From Colletotrichum lupini (lineage: Eukaryota > Ascomycota > Sordariomycetes > Glomerellales > Glomerellaceae), in the NCBI RefSeq assembly GCF_023278565.1, contig NC_064680.1, positions 1,736,001-1,800,000 of the forward strand: a DNA stretch of 64,000 nt, given 5' to 3'. The translations under genes were made by a program, and so were the position numbers. Below the pieces are notes generated by a model. That model saw only the letters and a program-made list of their open reading frames with translations, searched no databases and was not told the origin of the DNA. Below are positions 60,982 through 64,000 of the stretch, in pieces. How positions within the stretch are numbered: the stretch's first letter is position 1; each line of letters starts with the position of its first letter.

Positions 60982-61148
60982 GGTAAAGCAATCCCGCTCG
61001 TCCTGCATTCATCCGTCCCTCCTTGTACCTTCTCCTCCCGTACATACTCACCAACAACACCTCGGATTCTTTCGCCTTATCTCCAGACTCCAGCCCACAC
61101 GATCTAAACGAGGCTGACCAAAAACTCCTCCCACGCAGTCGTCGACAA

Positions 61149-61160
61149 ATGCCTCCATAA
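61149..61160 (+). other. Upstream ORF 2 of the Ppz leader (3 codons plus stop)
   Basis: The frame reads ATG CCT CCA TAA and is the only other ATG before the phosphatase start at 61626. Confidence 0.35.
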
Positions 61161-61625
61161 CTCCAATCCATCCGCGCCTGCCGACTTCATTCGAGTCTTC
61201 TTGTCGTTTCTTTGACCCGACATAACCGCCGCCCGCGAGCCACGTATACGTCACTCGCCGCCCGTTTCCTCGCTTACATACGACCCTCCTCCTCTTCTTC
61301 CTCCTGCCCATCTCCAGCGATCGATCAAAGGCAATCGCCTTAACGCGCCCAAAACGGACAACTCAAGTGGACGCCGCTCTCCCTCCCGCATCCGCTTCCT
61401 GTCCATCCTCGATCCTCTATTCCATCCTCCCTAGGACCCCCTACTGCGACACAACATTACATTTTCCCATCTCGAGTCCCTGCCAGATTCGGGCTGTTGC
61501 GGCGAGACGTGTAGGCCAGCCATACATCAGACGAAGACGAGGCCAGCCCACGCGCACAACCCGACATACGACACCTACATCAATAATCGTCGTTGTCCCT
61601 TTTGCATCGGCATAAGAGCTACATC

Positions 61626-63324
61626 ATGGGAAACCAGCCATCCAAGGAGGGTGGCCACGCTTCCACCAAAGGCCCCGGTGGCGACGGCACCGCTGAACCT
61701 CTCAAGTCCTACCCTTCCTTTGGCAGATCCGACACCAAGGACTCTTCCCGCTCCTTCAAGGCCCTGAGGTCCAAGATCCCCGGCTCGAGCAAGACGGACA
61801 GCCCAAGGAACTCAGTCATCACCTCCCCTACCGAAGAAAAATCCGACGCTGCTTCGGTCAAGTCGGGGAAAAGCGCAAAGTCCGGTGTCCCCCGAAGCCG
61901 CAATGACTCCGCCACGTCGCCGACGTCCCCCTCGACTGACATTGAATCCCCGCTCGATGACTCTCAGCCGCCGCCATCCCCGACCCAGTCCAGCACGATC
62001 AAGAGCGGTGTTCACGACGTGAGCGCAGCGCAGGCATCAGGAGAGGTCGACCACGTCTCCGACCAACCCCCTTGTGCCGGAGGCAGTCTCAATACTCACA
62101 TGCAGCAGCCGGGCAAGTCCATCCTGGCCACCAAGAACGCAGATGGCGCTGCAACCCCGGTCGCCAAAACCTCGTCGACAAACTCGGGGGATAGACATGA
62201 GGGAGGTGTTGCCATGAGCGAGATCAAGGACATCGACCTCGACGACTTCATCAAGCGTCTTCTAGACGCGGGCTACGCTGGAAAGGTCACAAAGAGCGTA
62301 TGCTTGAAGAACGCCGAAATTGTCGCAATCTGCCAACGGGCTCGCGAAGTGTTCCTCTCCCAACCCGCTCTTCTGGAGCTTGACGCCCCGGTCAAGATTG
62401 TTGGTGACGTACACGGCCAATACACGGACCTGCTTCGCATGTTCGAGATGTGTGGCTTCCCGCCCTCATCCAACTACCTCTGCCTGGGCGACTACGTCGA
62501 CCGTGGCAAGCAGTCTCTCGAGACAATCCTGCTGCTTCTGTGCTACAAGCTCAAGTTCCCCGAAAATTTCTTCTTGCTGAGAGGAAACCACGAGTGCGCC
62601 AATGTTACGAGAGTGTACGGTTTTTACGACGAGTGCAAGCGCCGCTGCAATGTCAAGATCTGGAAGACCTTCATTGACTGCTTCAACACCCTCCCGATTG
62701 CTGCCATCGTCGCTGGCAAAATTTTCTGTGTGCACGGAGGTCTCTCCCCCGCCCTCAGCCACATGGACGACATTCGCAACATTGCTCGACCTACCGATGT
62801 TCCCGACTACGGCCTGCTGAACGACCTATTGTGGTCTGATCCGGCTGACATGGAGCAAGACTGGGAGGCCAACGAGAGAGGCGTGAGCTATTGTTTCGGC
62901 AAAAGAGTGATATTGGATTTCCTTGCGACCCACGACTTTGACTTGATTTGTCGAGCGCACATGGTGGTTGAGGACGGCTACGAATTCTTCAACGATAGAG
63001 TCCTTGTAACGGTCTTCAGCGCCCCCAACGTAAGTCTCTACCAATTGTTCTGGACGAGCTCTGCTAACATGTGGTCATAGTATTGTGGCGAGTTCGACAA
63101 CTGGGGTGCGGTCATGTCCGTTTCGAATGAATTGCTTTGCAGCTTCGAGCTGCTTAAGCCGCTAGACTCGAGTGCGCTGAAGAGCCACATTAAGAAGGGC
63201 AGGAACAAGAGACAGAGCATGCTCAACAGTCCGGTGAGTAGACATGAGAGAAACTTGGAACGCAAAGACTACGCAGTCACTAACATTGGTGCAGCCTGCA
63301 CATGTCGAGCCGCGAAGCGTTTGA
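61626..63324 (+). CDS. PPZ1: Serine/threonine protein phosphatase PP-Z (Ppz)
   Basis: Three exons, 61626-63029, 63081-63233 and 63295-63324, give 528 residues; the introns are 51 and 61 nt. The protein starts MGNQPSKE, a good N-myristoylation signal. Residues 2-195 are Ser/Pro/Lys-rich and disordered. The catalytic domain (about 200-510) has the metal-site motifs GDVHGQ (260-265), GDYVDRG (288-294) and RGNHE (319-323), with CVHGG and SAPNYCGEFDN further on; the last is restored across the first intron. The last exon adds only PAHVEPRSV. Ppz phosphatases act at the plasma membrane in K+/Na+ homeostasis, salt tolerance and cell-wall integrity, and are inhibited by Hal3/Vhs3. The architecture (N-terminal extension plus PP1-like domain) separates it from PP1 itself. 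An internal stop beyond 63029 would truncate the unspliced frame. Confidence 0.96.
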
Positions 63325-64000
63325 TGAGGAGGTACGCCGGGGAGACGTGGGACAGCAGAGAATCTCCATTCATTGATGGATTATTATGAGTTACAATCAG
63401 TCGGGCAACCGGGCAGAACATTTCAGATCAGAACACAATAGGCGAAGCATGCGGTTCCGGCGGCATCACCAATACCCTCGGCAGGTGGAATTCCCCGAAG
63501 GACATGAGCGCCTACTCGGACCGGTCATAACACGGACGATGCCTGCGAAAGGCGTAATAGCCGAGTCGAGTGATGGCCAGGTTGGGATACTTGGCAGGGT
63601 CAAACTCTAGCAGGTGGCCGTTCGTTATTCGATCTCTAGACACGGCTCGGGCAAGAGCAGGAAGCAGCTGGGAATCTTGCGGGTTTCCTCGATACGATAG
63701 GACGAGAGGGCATGCATCGGTTGCGGCCCTTGGGAACTGGTGGATGATGGTTGATGAGAGCTCTCGATTGCCAGCCTGTTTCGGACAGTTGCACCGCGAG
63801 CTAGAGATACAGCGTACATCCAGTCCATTTCCGAATGTTCATCGATGAAGGCATCGACTAGCGGGGTCTATCATGGTTATACAGTAAGGTAGTAAGGGTG
63901 TGGGAACCAGGATTCGATTTTGTATGCTTGGTCCTCTGATTGCTTGATGAATTCTTGCCGTGACAATCTTCTTCCAATAATATAACGAACTATCGATGTA
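63325..64000. other. 3' flank of the Ppz phosphatase gene
   Basis: No gene-like frame was seen up to the window edge. Short frames at 63386-63848 lie in or beyond the probable 3' UTR. Confidence 0.45.

Larger units (their letters stand above)
60285..61625 (+). promoter_or_regulatory. Long leader of the Ppz phosphatase gene with two minimal upstream ORFs
   Basis: The plus strand is strongly pyrimidine-rich (CCACC, CTACTAC, TCCTC tracts). In about 1.3 kb only two ATGs are seen, at 60967 and 61149, and each is closed almost at once by a stop codon. This fits a long 5' UTR. Leader introns are possible. Confidence 0.5.

Overview
The window looks like nuclear DNA of a filamentous ascomycete (Pezizomycotina, probably a Sordariomycete). 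The reasons are short introns (mostly 50-115 nt) with GTRNGT donors, CTAAC-like branch sites and YAG ends; fungal-specific families (a SUR7/PalI protein, a UPF0658 Golgi protein, an Stb6-like protein, a Ppz phosphatase); and an AT-rich island carrying the strand-symmetric CpA/TpG loss expected of repeat-induced point mutation (RIP). I could not fix the species. Gene density is low: 12 well-supported protein genes in 64 kb. No tRNA, rRNA, intact transposon, biosynthetic cluster or CRISPR array was found.

Layout. 0.5-1.4 kb: four-pass membrane protein (+). 2.1-4.2 kb: ROK1 DEAD-box helicase (-), convergent with the first gene. 4.2-9.2 kb: no convincing gene. 9.2-11.1 kb: PH-domain protein with long Ala/Glu/Pro/Thr tails, Meu6-like (-), with a long ATG-free leader. 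11.1-24.4 kb: a 13-kb gene desert holding a RIP-type island bounded by a 13-bp direct repeat, a cluster of AGGTA-type motifs and a strange poly-C/poly-G tract. 24.4-26.6 kb: conserved-looking protein with a Cys-rich site (+). 27.6-29.6 kb: mitochondrial lysyl-tRNA synthetase (-), divergent from TIM10 at 30.3-30.8 kb (+). 30.8-36.2 kb: no convincing gene. 36.2-39.6 kb: an exceptionally long ATG-free leader, then a UPF0658 Golgi membrane protein (+). 40.6-41.9 kb: RMD5/GID2 ubiquitin ligase subunit (-), divergent from an Stb6-like protein at 42.8-45.7 kb (+). 47.7-51.4 kb: WDR6/Rtt10-type WD40 protein (-). 52.2-53.2 kb: SUR7/PalI protein (-). 53.2-61.6 kb: gene-poor, ending in the leader of a Ppz-type phosphatase at 61.6-63.3 kb (+).

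No operon-like or cluster logic joins the genes; most are housekeeping. Linked themes are mitochondrial biogenesis (the divergent MSK1/TIM10 pair shares a 691-bp promoter with CCAAT and GATA motifs), translation and RNA (ROK1, MSK1, WDR6), glucose-dependent protein turnover (RMD5), and cell surface or ion homeostasis (SUR7, PPZ). The most unusual signals are non-coding: ATG deserts on the sense strand upstream of several starts, an apparently coding but ATG-less N-terminal extension of the Golgi protein, and the RIP island with repeat-flanked ends. Exon boundaries were derived by hand from reading frame and splice signals.
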